NCBI GenBank assembly: GCA_034638255.1
Contig: JAWPGT010000010.1
Coordinates: 248,001-312,000 of the forward strand
Direction: 5' to 3'
DNA length: 64,000 bases
Source of the DNA: Coprinus comatus
Lineage: Eukaryota > Basidiomycota > Agaricomycetes > Agaricales > Agaricaceae
The notes beneath the pieces were generated by a model. The model was not told where the DNA came from and did not search any database. It saw only the letters and a list, made by a program, of their open reading frames with translations. Position numbers and translations under genes: made by a program. Positions within the stretch are counted from its first letter, which is position 1; every line of letters begins with the position of its first letter. Of this stretch, positions 37,801 to 48,837 are shown in pieces.

Positions 37801-38487
37801 CAGGTTTGCATCATACCTTAGTCCAGAGACCCGTGATGAAATCAAGGGCTTGGTACAAAAGGTTGTGGAATTATTGAGTTCGAAGGAAATTGCAATCGAC
37901 GAACGTCATGGACCTGGGCTTTACGCACGCTTCTTGCGCAACCTCTTGCAATCACCGGTTTTACGACAAACTTCATTCTCCCGAAACAGCCGCATGCCTA
38001 AATCTGCAGGTGCCACACCTGAGCTATCGGATAACGCAACTTTATCCAATCACGCCTCTCCATTATTACGGGCTGGTGGCTCGATGTCCCCACCTCCTTC
38101 TCAAGAGATGACTTCCTTTGATATGTTTGCGCCTGTCGGAGTTGGTGCAACTGACCCATATTTTCAAGGTCTGGACAACGCCGCCACAGGTCTAGGTCTG
38201 ACATACATGACCGACCCAACGGGTAACACTGGAACCGTTTCGGACTTCTTCAATCCACCACTAAATGGCGATCACCTCATCATGCAAAATATGCAAGTTG
38301 TAGGTGGCAGTACCAATAATGCGTTCGACTGGCAATCTAGTAGTGAGTACACTTGCATGTATTTTATCTCTTATTCTCTTGTTAACGTGTCTTTCCAGGT
38401 GGTTATGCATGGTTCCCCCAGTTCCAACAGAATATGGGGATGAATACATTATTCGATAATGATTACCCCATGCCAAACGAACGATAA
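34806..38487 (+). CDS. Full-length Zn2Cys6 transcription factor, PrtT-like, with fungal_trans domain
   Basis: Nuclear regulator of the Zn2Cys6 class. The N-terminus (MSRSYNQWPTSYDQQRLQLE) is Gln/Tyr/Pro-rich and disordered to about residue 185. A splice (donor GTAGGT near 35361) joins it to the cluster SGACARCKTLKVKCEF, then DVCKRCLNGGHDCTVPGRKK. A coiled-coil follows, KREHLINQIRAQAEQINHLI, then an acidic/serine-rich linker with VEDEYDNVEQADLEGYGDED. The middle homology domain spans many exons: AAPWGLMGRLSIYNRN, LQRAQPHILKCGIISTSDAE, CATASRFYAERPDLYPQLMH, AYILLSLYPVPTRRMAEQRS, WLYLGLAIRTATDLNLHIPA, NRTRIWLNCYNLDRSTGSQY, and VTFAAAFLIKLLHPRFASYL. The 3' exon reads GYAWFPQFQQNMGMNTLFD and ends NER with TAA at 38485-38487. 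Zinc-cluster context CKRCLNGGHDC and GRKKRR matches the basidiomycete group usually annotated as protease regulator PrtT-like; its targets here are unknown. Confidence 0.88.
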
Positions 38488-39628
38488 CCGACTGCTGATA
38501 ACTAAATTTTAATACCACTGCTCAATCTTATTCCAAAAGTTCGTTTAACGCGGATATCAGTACCAATAGCCTTCGTCTTTGTTCTTTTTATCTCCGTTTT
38601 GTTCCCTTATCTTGCTTCAGAGCTCAGAGATTCGTTGTAAAATGTAGTGTATAACATCGCTCTGTCCGCTTTTATGTTTATTGTAACTACAAGGAAAAAT
38701 TAACCGTAGTAAAACTGTAAATTACACCCTACTAAGATTTTACGAAGATCTGTCCAAGCCAATGGAACCCGTGGGAACATTGAGAGTCACGTGAACATTT
38801 GAAGATATAAAAACCTCGTGCGCTTCGGAACTTTTTTTTTCTTTACTCATTCGGACCCGCACTATTGTCCCCCTGTGATTTTTTTCTTCTTTGTCTTGCA
38901 GGAGTCTACCGCGGGTCCTAGATGGATCAAGTTCTTCTAGCTGGAGCACATTCCAGCTCTACTGAGCGGTTGTTTAAAAAAAAAACAACTTGGAGTGTGA
39001 GTTCCTTACCAGAGGTACTACATACATTTCTCTATACGATTTATGTATTCTTCCTATCTTATATAACATTTATCGATGAATTGTTCTTGATATCTTCTCT
39101 CCCTGAAATGAGGTCAAACGTTGAAACTGTTTGCGAACTACTATGCTGAAGCACTGAAAATCGAATCCGGGAGAATACTTGTAATTGAGATAACATAGGC
39201 GAATTGGTAAACTGTTACATAGCTCCAAATGTTTGATGTTAAGTTTTGCAGATGTATTTTGGCGTGAATAGACGCCCCGATTGGCGCGAACAAGGACCCT
39301 AAGGTTGGAGTCTAGAGATTATACTCGTATCTGCAACAAAAAACGAATAACACCTCTTGCAAGTGGTTGATGATTTACATGGCTGCACTCCTAGTTTCTG
39401 GTTTATGAATCCTTTTGTTATCACACATGCGTGGCGGTTAAACCTTACATAGATATTATCTAGAAGACTAGACTTGGACATCATTTTTTCATCTACAAAA
39501 TCTGATAATGGTAGAAAGTTGCTATATATATGAACCATCAATTCGCTGACTCTAAGCCCCCTGACCAGGACTTTGAGAAGTTCTCCCACACAAAACTGAC
39601 ATCATACATTATAAATTCACAACAAAAA
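38488..39628. other. 1.1-kb intergenic stretch
   Basis: An open frame at 38922-39149 (MDQVLLAGAHSSSTERLF) starts plausibly but degenerates into a hydrophobic AT-rich tail. I could not find splice partners, so it is not called. Confidence 0.4.
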
Positions 39629-40651
39629 ATGACAACCACTTACCAGTGGAACGTTGACTTCCTTGCTTCTTCTCCCACAACTACTTCTACAAAAACTCAT
39701 GCTCTTATAATTCTTAATCAACCTTTCTCATTGGCTCTACTACAACGTGTTTGGAACTCTTCGATATGGCATTGTTGTGCGGATGGTGGTGCTAATAGGT
39801 TATACGACCTATTGACTGAAGTGGGTGTAGATTATAAACTGTATGCGTCTCCTGTTCGCTACATGTTTTCTTTTGTGAAGTTTGACTGTTTGTTTCTTCT
39901 TCATTTTAGATACATTCCAGACTTGATTAAAGGTGACTTGGATTCCATACGGGCCGATGTACGCCAATTTTATTCTACACTCGTAAGTTTTTCAATCTTG
40001 AATTCTCTCTCCCTGCCTTGTCGGATCTAAATGTTCCTTTCGAAAAAAAAAAAAAAACCAGGGTGTTCCTATTATACAAGACCACGATCAAGATTCTACC
40101 GATCTTATGAAATGCATAAAGGAAATAGAAGTCATCGAAGAACGTAAACAACCAGATTTAGATTCAAATTCAGAAATCTTAGAAGGACAATACACAATCA
40201 TAATACTTGGAGGACTTTCTGGTCGCTTAGATCAGACTATACATACACTTTCATACCTCTATAAACTTCGAAAGAAGAGGGAAAAAGTATATGTAGTAAC
40301 AGATGATAATGTTGGTTGGGTTTTGGATAGTGTTCGTTTCACTTCTCTATTCTTCATCCCTTCTTCTGATCATATCCACAGGGAGAACATAATATCCATA
40401 TAGATCATTCTCTACTAGGCCAAACGTGTGGCTTATTACCAGTAGGTATCGACGAAACGATACTGTCGACTACCGGACTTCGATGGAACTTAACAAACCA
40501 CCCATCTTCCTTCGACGGTCTTGTATCTACTTCCAATCATCTTGTTCCAGGAGAAGATATTATCTGGGTTAAGACGTCTAAACCAATATGGTGGACAGCA
40601 GAACTCCGGAAGTTAACGTTAGCATCAAAGCCATATTGTAATGGCTTATAA
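39629..40651 (+). CDS. THI80: Thiamine pyrophosphokinase
   Basis: Makes thiamine diphosphate from thiamine and ATP (cytosol). The ATG at 39629 gives MTTTYQWNVDFLASSPTTTS; an upstream in-frame ATG (39530) lacks family support. Motifs in order: HALIILNQPF, WHCCADGGANRLYDLL, after an intron YIPDLIKGDLDSIRADVRQF, then VPIIQDHDQDSTDLMKCIKE, IIILGGLSGRLDQTIHTLSY and VTDDNVGWVLDSG. The last exon gives HNIHIDHSLLGQTCGLLPVG, TTGLRWNLTNHPSSFDGLVS and WWTAELRKLTLASKPYCNGL before TAA at 40649-40651. The ADGGANR, GDLDS, DSTD and GRLDQT elements are the substrate- and Mg-binding signature of the TPK catalytic domain, and TTGLRWNLT belongs to the thiamine-binding domain. Intact. Confidence 0.95.
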
Positions 40652-40792
40652 GTAGAATCTAGATATTGTGTTTTGGACCCCCGTAATTTAGATAATCTAT
40701 TTGATCTTATCGCTTGGTTCTCTCTCTTTCTCTCGCTCTCCCATCACCTTCATCAGTATTTTCCATTTACATCATCCTATACAAATTCTATA

Positions 40793-41065
40793 ATGTCCAC
40801 ACAGCCACGAATCAGAGTCCTCTACTTCGCCGCTGCGTCAACAGTGACAGGCAAATCCGACGAGTATATCACTCTCCCACATGATGGCATGTCTTTGAAT
40901 GCACTTGCTGAGAAATTGAAGGAAAGCTATCCGGATGGTAAACTAGGGAAGGTCTTGGATATCAGTCAATGGAGCGTCGATGAAGAAATGGTTGAGGATC
41001 CAAGTAACACGTTCCTCAAAGGTAGCGAAGAGGTGGCAGTCATACCACCTGTATCGGGAGGATGA
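40793..41065 (+). CDS. Molybdopterin synthase small subunit (MOCS2A / MoaD-like, ubiquitin fold)
   Basis: Single-exon protein of 90 residues from the ATG at 40793 (the upstream in-frame ATG at 40673 would add a leader unlike the family). Sequence shows IRVLYFAAASTVTGKSDEY, LNALAEKLKESYPDGKL and the C-terminal FLKGSEEVAVIPPVSGG. The terminal Gly-Gly is the residue pair that is thiocarboxylated to donate sulfur to precursor Z in molybdenum cofactor synthesis. It lies 141 bp downstream of the thiamine kinase gene on the same strand and converges on CCDC174. Confidence 0.94.
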   Translation: MSTQPRIRVLYFAAASTVTGKSDEYITLPHDGMSLNALAEKLKESYPDGKLGKVLDISQWSVDEEMVEDPSNTFLKGSEEVAVIPPVSGG

Positions 41066-41301
41066 TCCTAGAACGTTCAAAGATAACAGGTGGTGGTGAG
41101 GAGAGGTATTGGGGTGTAGATGTAGATGTCAGAAATTCCTTGATAACGACTTGTTCCTCATTTGTATTATTCACTCCCAAACCTCACCCTTGTGCTACGA
41201 ATGTTTGTCTTATGAATCTCCAAGCACTTGCAGTTGAATGTTGAATTGTTGATATGGATGCCAATGCGTAGATATTAAGGCGGATACCCCAATGCCCTAT
41301 T

Positions 41302-42602
41302 TCAGCGAGTTTTTCGGTTCTTAAGGAATTCTTGTTCCAATTGAGCCAAGAATGCATCCGCCTCTCCAACAGATTTGATGTTTTCCGTTTCCTTCTTCTT
41401 TGGCTTTGAAGACCCGGCAGCTTTCGATTCCAAGACAGTAAAAGGATCGATTTCGGCGTCCTGCGGCTCGTCTTTCTTGGGAATTGAAAGTGATGTTTTA
41501 ACATCTTCCGAATTCGCCATTCTGGGCTTCTTCCGTTTCTCCTCCAACATTCGCCTTCTCTCTTCAAGTTCTCGTTTCCTTTTTTCCATCGCCTTGCTCT
41601 TTGTCGACACCTCCCTCATACCCTCGACCTCTCCAGGTCTTACATCAACTGCCCCCGTTTCCTGCCTTGTCTTCTCCGTCTCATCTCTCGCCGCCTTCAA
41701 CTCCTCCATCTGCTTTCTCCTTGTCTCCTCATCCGCCGAGAATTGATAAAACCCAGCACCTTTGGCTCGCACCTCATTCGAAGCATCATAATGGACATTG
41801 AGTGGATTACTATCCTCCGCATATTCCTTTGCAATTTCAGCAATTCGTTCTGCTGAAGGCGTATAGGTAGGATAATAATTGGTGGGATTGTAAATGACCA
41901 TATCATCATCCGAATCTTGTTCTTCCGGTCCATCTCGAGGTAAGAGCTCTCTAGGTACTTCTGATTTTCGAGCGGTTCTCAATCTACCAAATTCATCCTC
42001 GTATTCGATGATAGGGTCATCATCGTCTTCTTTTGGCGCTCTTGGAACTGTTAAAGATTCATCTACATCATCACTGTCCGATTCACATGGTTCTATGGGC
42101 TTGCTGTCGAACTTGTATAATGAAATACCATTAATAAATACGCATACATTCGTCATAAATGAGTAAAAAATCACTCACGTCCACCAGTAAAGCATCATAT
42201 TGTTTATCATCCAGTCCACCAGACTTTCCTTTCCGTAATTTATCATATATCTTGGCTTTCCGTTCCAAGACAGCACGAGCAGATTCTAATGTCGGTTTAC
42301 TAATTTCTTCCAAGTGTATATCCCTTTGCGCGCGCGCATTTACCCCTTTATTTTGACGAGCCCATACTGTAGGTTTCTATGTACATGTTGATATGTCAGT
42401 CAGAAAACATTCCGTAGCTCTTGAGTTGAAGGTCATCATAACATACTTTGTCTGGACGTTTAACACCACCAATAAGGTGTGTGCTCTTTCCTGCAGCTTT
42501 ACTTTTGGCAAAGTCTGATTCTTGTTTGGATATTTCTGCTTTGAGGTCGAAGAATGAGCTTGCGCTTACGCCTTTTGCTTTTGCCTTTGCCGCGTGCGAC
42601 AT
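41302..42602 (-). CDS. CCDC174-like (DUF4078) nuclear coiled-coil protein
   Basis: Three or more exons beginning MSHAAKAKAKGVSASSFFDL (42602). The N-terminal block includes LKAEISKQESDFAKSK, VKRPDKKPTVWARQNKGVNA and KPTLESARAVLERKAKIYDK, which is the conserved CCDC174 start. The centre holds DDPIIEYEDEFGRLRTARKS and VRAKGAGFYQFSADEETRRK; the latter is the DUF4078 hallmark (GFY/FxFSxDEExR). A long charged coiled-coil, KAMEKRKRELEERRRMLEEK, leads to a basic tail ending FLKNRKTR. In animals CCDC174 associates with RNA-processing and exon-junction factors; that role here is inferred. The intron around 42174 contains an AT-rich branch region. Confidence 0.88.
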
Positions 42603-43255
42603 GTAAGTAAAGAGTTGGTGTGGTTGGAAAGAAGTCTAAACAAGGCGCTTACATAAACCCCTCAGTGATGCTTATAATATTAATAGTCTACGACAGGTCT
42701 CTGTTATGCCGATAGTCACGGTCACTCCTCCTTTTCTCTTCCTCCATCGAAGTCAGACTCGACGCCCTTCACTTTCTCTATATATCATGTTCAAAGCACT
42801 TACTGCTACTGAGTTTGTTTATCCCACCCATCACACCCTTTTCTTACCACACATGTACATGCCTGTGGAAACCCGCGACGAATAACGAGAGCCAAACTGG
42901 TGTGCCGCGGGTGGTCTCTCCCGCCCATCGCGACCCTCGACTCTCAATCGATCAGGTTTGCATAGGCCAGAGGCCCGAACCGGGCTCTCACCCAACCAAG
43001 GCTGCTGCTGCGTCATTCTACCATTAAAATAAAATTAAGTAGCGATAGGCATAAAACAAAGACTATATTTAACTCCATGTCAGTGTTGAAAGGCGCCTGC
43101 AAAATCAACAGTTACATATCTACAAATGAGTGTATTTATTATTATTTATTCCTTTTCTACCCTCTTAAAAAAAATCTCTTGATATATGAAGTAAAAAAAA
43201 AAACATATCCGGGTGTTAGGGTATCCTGGATTCCTCGGACTGGACTCTTCCTGAC
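42603..43255. other. Intergenic region upstream of CCDC174
   Basis: Holds the GC-rich structured island at 42860-43030 described separately. The remainder is AT-rich with A/T runs near 43170-43205. Confidence 0.45.
42860..43030. other. GC-rich island with strong hairpin potential (possible structured RNA)
   Basis: About 170 bp of markedly higher GC than both flanks. On the minus strand it contains a near-perfect hairpin GAG-A-GCCC-GGTTC-GGGC-CTC (near 42970-42990), an adjacent GGCC-TCT-GGCC inverted repeat, and ACCCGCG (near 42907) pairing with CGCGGGT (near 42875) across a loop. It also holds GGTAGAATGACGC and GGTTCGGGCC, which recall Pol III A and B boxes, but no tRNA cloverleaf with an acceptor stem can be drawn. 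It interrupts no recognised gene. Nature unknown. Confidence 0.4.
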
Positions 43256-45520
43256 TCAGATTCCTTCTTTATACGGGTGATTCAATGGATTCATTGTCAA
43301 GTTTTTGGTTAAACTATTCAAAAGTAAATTCATTTGTGTTAATCTCCAGTTTCTCAATTGTAAGGAGGGAAGAAAAGAATAACGAACCACGATATCACAG
43401 TGTGCATCAGTAACATCAAGACCATCTCCAACATCAATAACAATCTGACCACCACTAGTATGAGATTTTGATTTTTCTTTATGATGATGATGAAGAAGTT
43501 GATGTGGAAGTTCAGGATTTTGGTCTAATTCAAATCCACCTGGACTTCTAAGAATTGAATTTGTATGAATATGGTCGAATGCTGATTGTTGTTGAAGTTT
43601 TTGAATACTATTTCGTCTTCTTTCACGACCGTTTAGGGATACCATTAATGCGTTGGTGTATCTATATTTTTATTTTTCAAGTCAATTTAGAATTATCTTT
43701 GGTAGGTTTAGTAGATAACTTACAGTTTCCCTAGCAGTAAAGCTCTATGGAATGAACATATTTTTTATTGATGAGTTACAGTGTCAATTTTTTTGAAGTA
43801 GGAATTGAAACACTCACGGAGCTTGGTGTATATTAGTGGCCTTGAATAGCTCGAATAACACAAGATCAATGATAGCCGTTACCGCCGTAGCAGCACCAGT
43901 CTCAATAGCATGAAGTATAAGTTTATTAACAACCAAAGTCGTATGATTCCACGGCGAGTCTCTTCCCGCATCCCTGAGCTGAATTGAAGATACGTCATGA
44001 GATACAATTAGCGGAATTCAAGAATAGAGAACATACGATAGAAATCATAGTCCCCGCAATCAGAATATCGCATACGAGACTACCACCGAGCCAAACCTAA
44101 ATGATTAAACCTTAAAAAAAAACAGATATCTTGAAGACAGATTGAACTGACGGACCTCGACAATACTAGTTAATTCGGTGATCTTTTCAAACGATCTATT
44201 AACCCAAAACTATACGACAGAGAGGGAAAAGATCAGTCTAATTGTTAATATCGTAAAATTAGGATGAGACACATACCACACAACCCCCATAAATTGCAAT
44301 TATGCCCTGCAGCAGGGCAATCTATTGAACCATGTGTATAAGTATCTATTCACAATATCTTATTTAATAGTCAATTGCCCACCAATATTATGAGCACCGA
44401 CATGCCCTTTATAAATCTGGGATACCGAGTGGATACTCGAAGCATATATATCCTCCTACGAAAGACCATTAGACACATAATATTTCGAAAGCTACGTCCT
44501 TCTGCTACTCACCAGGCGAAAAATATCTGAACAATCATTGATACTTCATGGATCGTCAGGATTAACCTCGTATCAAATGAATGATCGAGCTAGAACTTAC
44601 TAAGTCCACTTGTGATAGGCACAGTTGCCGATGACCAAGGAAAAAAAGAATCAAAAGTTGGATGACCCCAACCTTTCACAAGCATCATCCAAGCATAATG
44701 CGTTAATATAGCCGTTTGTGCCAGCTCGAGTAAGAATATTCCTGTGACTATTCACAAAAGTTTTAATAAGTATGTCTTGACTATCCAACGAATTAATGTT
44801 TCTAAATACCAAGGCATTTCAGTCTTCGTGTATCGTTCGGGTATGTAATGAGGTATATATCTAACAATGAATTAATTTATGAACATTCTCAATCATAAAT
44901 GAAGTCTTACGGATCTGGCACACTAAGGTGCCCAAGAGACACCAATTAAAGACGGTTCCCAGAAACTGTGAAGCGCGTCATGCTCGCTTTAACACTAGCC
45001 GTAGAGTACAAAACATTTAACATACAACTGGGGCAATTCTGTGCAAAAATCATTTTTATCAGTAAAATATACCAGTAAAAAAATCATCATATCAAAGTAA
45101 CTAACACATGACTATTTTCCACCGTTCCAGTCTCCATCTTGATAGTTGTATGGGTTGACTTTGGTTTGAACGTAAAAGGGACAGGGGAGGAAAGATAAGG
45201 GATGGCAGTGAGTAAAATAGAGGAAAAGGAGCACCGGGTTACAAAGGAAAGGGTTTCTTAAGAAGTATAAACTTGCTTCAAGTTCGCCAATAGATATCAT
45301 CTATGTCAGGTCTATATAACATAACACATGTTGAAAAATCGAAGGATCCCTCTTGATTCAACTAAATCCCACCAATCTCAACGCGTTTGGCGCTAAACTC
45401 TAGATGATCGCTCAGTTACTCACCCCACAAGTTAGAATAGGGAGTCCATGGACCCAAAGAACAGGAGATCAGACCATCAAAACTAACGGAAAATAGGTAA
45501 AGAAGGTCATCTTTTAGCAT
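43256..45520 (-). CDS. DUF6534-type seven-helix membrane protein (ends uncertain)
   Basis: Many small exons separated by 45-70 bp AT-rich introns. Securely read blocks are: GIFLLELAQTAILTHYAWMM, MVQIFFAWRIYASS in intron-joined form (VSMIVQ then IFFAWRIYA), YKGHVGAHNIGGQLT, IALLQGIIAIYGG, SFEKITELTSIVEVWLGGSL, VCDILIAGTMISI, RDAGRDSPWNHTTLVVNKLI and HAIETGAATAVTAVIDLVLF. The C-terminal exon is YTNALMVSLNGRERRRNSIQ. The segment VCDILIAGTMI...LVVNKLILHAIETG followed by TNALMVSLNGR is the diagnostic DUF6534 C-terminal domain, a large Agaricomycete family of unknown function with GPCR-like topology. The N-terminal exons (possible ATG at 45520) and the true stop (after 43400 or at 43256) are not certain, and decay of the 5' part cannot be excluded. 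Confidence 0.65.
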
Positions 45521-46270
45521 GACGGCCCACCCCGTCTTCATCGCATTACAGAAGTTCATGTCCCTGGTAAACATCAATGTTTGTTGGAGATGTTTGAGTA
45601 GAATAGAATTTTTTTATTGGAAGAGAATCACCATCATCTTTTCATGCCCGGAAGGCTTGAAATTAGAACAGCACGAGGAGGCTCAGAAGCTTCTCAGGGT
45701 CACACGGCACACCGAACCGCGTCGTCTGATTCAAGAGCTAGGGAGAAGGGATAGCATGGCGTCAAAACCACTCACTGCTAGTGAGAGTATGTGGAAGTGT
45801 CGGAAACAGAACAGAAATATGGCATATTGAGAGTCATAATATTTTGTCTGTGGGGTTCAACCACCTTGAGGTAGATATTTTGGCTCATTCAATATCGATC
45901 CGAATGTCATGAGTTAATTTTAGATCGAGCGGACGTCCTTGTCCCACCTAGGACAAAAATACACACGGACACCCACAAAGCTCACTACTAGAAGAGCTTC
46001 GTAGCCGACCGTACCGAGGAGCCGATCGTATTCTTGATGAGTTGAGGAGGTTCTTGTTCTCCGCGTCTGTGGGAGCTTGTAGTCTAGGTCTCAAGCTGCC
46101 AAATTCTCACCATGCATCAAGTTAGAGCCGGTTCATTTGTTGCGATTGTATGGTCATATGACAGTGATTGAATAAAGATGAAAAGGTTGTATTGGTAATA
46201 TCTGATACCTTCACCTCACATACCTATTTCAATGATCAACAATTGTCCTCAAAGCACGGATGAGAAGAAC
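45521..46270. other. Intergenic spacer between DUF6534 gene and SDS22
   Basis: A 103-residue open frame at 45519-45830 (plus) has no recognisable family features and lies opposite the presumed promoter of the DUF6534 gene; not called. Confidence 0.45.
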
Positions 46271-47745
46271 TCACGTAGCATCTACTTGTGTCAACTGTGG
46301 GAGGGCCAATATAATTTTTCGTCTATATCCGGTCATATCAGATGTCTGGCATGGATTGGCCTCAAGGTACAACGTCCGTAGAGACTGCATGTGGCTTAGC
46401 TGATTGTCAAGAGCGCTAAGGTCCGGAATTTTGTTTCCGTTAATCTGTATTAGTGTCAGCTTATGACCCACAGAAGATTAAGAGGCATTGGTACCCATAG
46501 TTCTTCCAACCGGGTCAAATGAGAAACATTCTCAATCGTTGAGATGAAATTGTTTCCAAGGTCCAACGTTGTCAATTTAGTCTACAATCATATAAATGCC
46601 GCTGTAGGTATGTTATGATATTTGTGACTCACGTTACGTTCCAATCCCTCTAATTGCTCGATTCCGTTGTGACTGAGATACAATTGGTCAAGGTCCTCTA
46701 ATTCTTCTAGGTTTTCCAGTTTCGTAATGCGGTTGGACTGTAAAGATAGAATCTTCAGCTTCTTAAGTTCGCCCAGCCCTTCTAACTTGGTTATTTTGTT
46801 CTTTCCAAGCCACAACTCTTCAAGGTTGGTCAGTGCATCAAGACTTTCTATTTTCTGTGGTCACAGAAGTGAGGAACCAAGTGATCGACAGACATGTCCG
46901 CACTTACTCGGATTTTGTTCCCTCCTAACTCCAGGCTTCTCAATCTCGTAGAAAGTTCTAAACCAGTGATCTTAGAGATCTTGTTTTGTACAAAATATAT
47001 CGTTTCCAGCGCTTTGAGATGCTCCAATCTCTCGGGAACAGAGCGTAGAAGGTTGAATGACAGGTCTAGCACACTAATTTACTCAAAACCGTCATTGAGG
47101 AAACGTAAACCTGAGACTACACACATACCTCAAGTTCTCGGTTTTGTCCAATGCATCACCCAAGTGCTTGATCTTGTTATCATACAGATCCAGTTCCTCC
47201 AATAACGTCAATTGATGAAAGACTTCTGAGTCCAGATGTGAAATCAAGTTCTGTCTGAGGCAGAGTTTCTTCAAATACGGTGCAAATCTCGGTAGATGGA
47301 GATTTGCGAGGGAGCAAATTTGACAATGCACGAGCTCCAATTCCTATGATAGATGTTAGATGGTTTCCAAAAAGCGTTTATTAACATAAGATATACGTAC
47401 TGGTGTATCGTCAGGGAAATCAGTCAAGAAGTCACCATCGTCCTCTTCCACTATGTCATCACCGTCAGTATCACCATCCTCTTCATCGCTATCTTCTCCT
47501 TCATACTGCTTTACAGGCAAGGCCACTCGTGCTTTACTCATGTTCTCACTATATATTTCAGCGATTGTTATATGTATTCTAATATCTTAAAGCAACAGTA
47601 GTATTCACCTTATGATATGGACATGGTGTTCATTACCTCCTTTCTCGCCTTTGTTTGCTTCGACATCCGCACTTGTATCCCCATTTACGTCTGCACCTTC
47701 AACAACCGCTTTCTGTTCTAAATTATCCGAACTCGCCGAAGCCAT
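46271..47745 (-). CDS. SDS22: SDS22, leucine-rich-repeat regulator of protein phosphatase 1
   Basis: Nuclear and cytosolic PP1 regulatory subunit. The start at 47745 reads MASASSDNLEQKAVVEGADV, followed by an acidic region (YEGEDSDEEDGDTDG and DDIVEEDDGDFLTDFPDDTP). About eleven SDS22-type 22-residue leucine-rich repeats follow, for example LKKLCLRQNLISHLDSEVF, LEELDLYDNKIKHLGDAL, LETIYFVQNKISKITGLE, LRSLELGGNKIR, LEELWLGKNKITKLEGLG, LKILSLQSNRITKLENLE and LDQLYLSHNGIEQLEGLE. The C-terminal LRR cap reads SLRTLYLEANPCQTSDMTGY, RRKIILALPQLTQVDAT then TGA at 46273-46271. Repeat spacing and the LRRcap ending match the Sds22/PPP1R7 family. Multiple introns fall between repeats. Confidence 0.95.
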
Positions 47746-48837
47746 TTCACGTAATCTTTGAATTTAAATGCACTAGATTTTTTTCAAGTCAGGTGTAGCA
47801 TTCAGTATAGTGGTGTTGCCCAGTTGCAGTAGTGATCATGCTCACCAAAGTGTTACAACTTACGTCATCAATAAGCGGTACAACCCATTCTCCATCTCAC
47901 ATTTGTGGCTGTGTATTATGCCACGCGCTTATGTAGATAAGATAAAACCAATGATGATGTCACTTGTCGCACTGCCAATACAGTACATGTAAGGGCATAC
48001 CTGTAGGTACGTGGACTTCAATACACATCAAAGTCTTGCTTGACAATCTAATGTATTAGTTGAATATTGGTATGAGCGTAGCAATGCGATTGCATAACTG
48101 AAATTAAGAGAATTCCACGACTCGGAGGTCAACCGTCTGAGGCGAGCTGAGGGGTTCAGCTGAATTCAACAGTTAGTAATGGCCATTGGCGATATTAACT
48201 ACTTATTAAAATTCAATCAGTCAGCGACAATATCACCGGAATCTTCCATGAACATCGCGAAGTCCGGAACCATTGGACTTGAATTTAGCATGCCAATGGG
48301 CTACAAAAACCCGTGAACATTTGACATTAATTGAACATTAACCCTTGTGATTATAATTCTGATCCAGTATAAAAGATAAATGAAAACTCAGCACCCAACA
48401 CCCATTACTCAACTACTCAAGCGTCAATGTCCAAGCTCAAGCTTAAAATATGACAAACCAACGTTGATTCCAAAAATAACTACTATTGTACATCAACACA
48501 CAGTTCTTTAGCATTTCATCTTCAGCCAAGTTTATCTACACATATAAATGAACTAGGCTCAATCTCAAACACCGTTCTATAATGACAAGCCCCTAAACGT
48601 TATTCTACGTTCTACAAGATGAGGCTAGACTTTGGTTTCATGTCCAAGGAATTAGCTACTTGCAAACGGATATTAAGTATGGTTAAATGGTTACTAACTA
48701 CTTTGTGCAGCTTCCGTATTACCACACTATATATTGTTGCATTATTATTATTATTATTACTTTGTTAAGTTTGCCTGAAAAATGGTGCATAAGCTGAGTT
48801 AAACCGTGAGTGTTCACCTTCACAGCCTTATGGAACT
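47746..48837. other. 1.1-kb divergent intergenic region
   Basis: Separates SDS22 (minus) from the stress-protein gene (plus). Contains ATT trinucleotide runs (48745-48762). No gene seen. Confidence 0.45.

Noticed and set aside
38922..39149. 75-codon frame beginning MDQVLLAGAHSSSTERLF upstream of the thiamine kinase gene.
   Set aside because: It becomes an AT-rich hydrophobic tail with no recognisable domain or splice partner; too weak to call.
42970..43022. tRNA-like A and B box sequences on the minus strand.
   Set aside because: No 7-bp acceptor stem or anticodon arm can be formed and the T-arm has a 5-nt rather than 7-nt loop.
45519..45830. 103-codon plus-strand frame next to the DUF6534 gene.
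   Set aside because: No recognisable motif, and its start overlaps the antisense 5' end of the DUF6534 gene.
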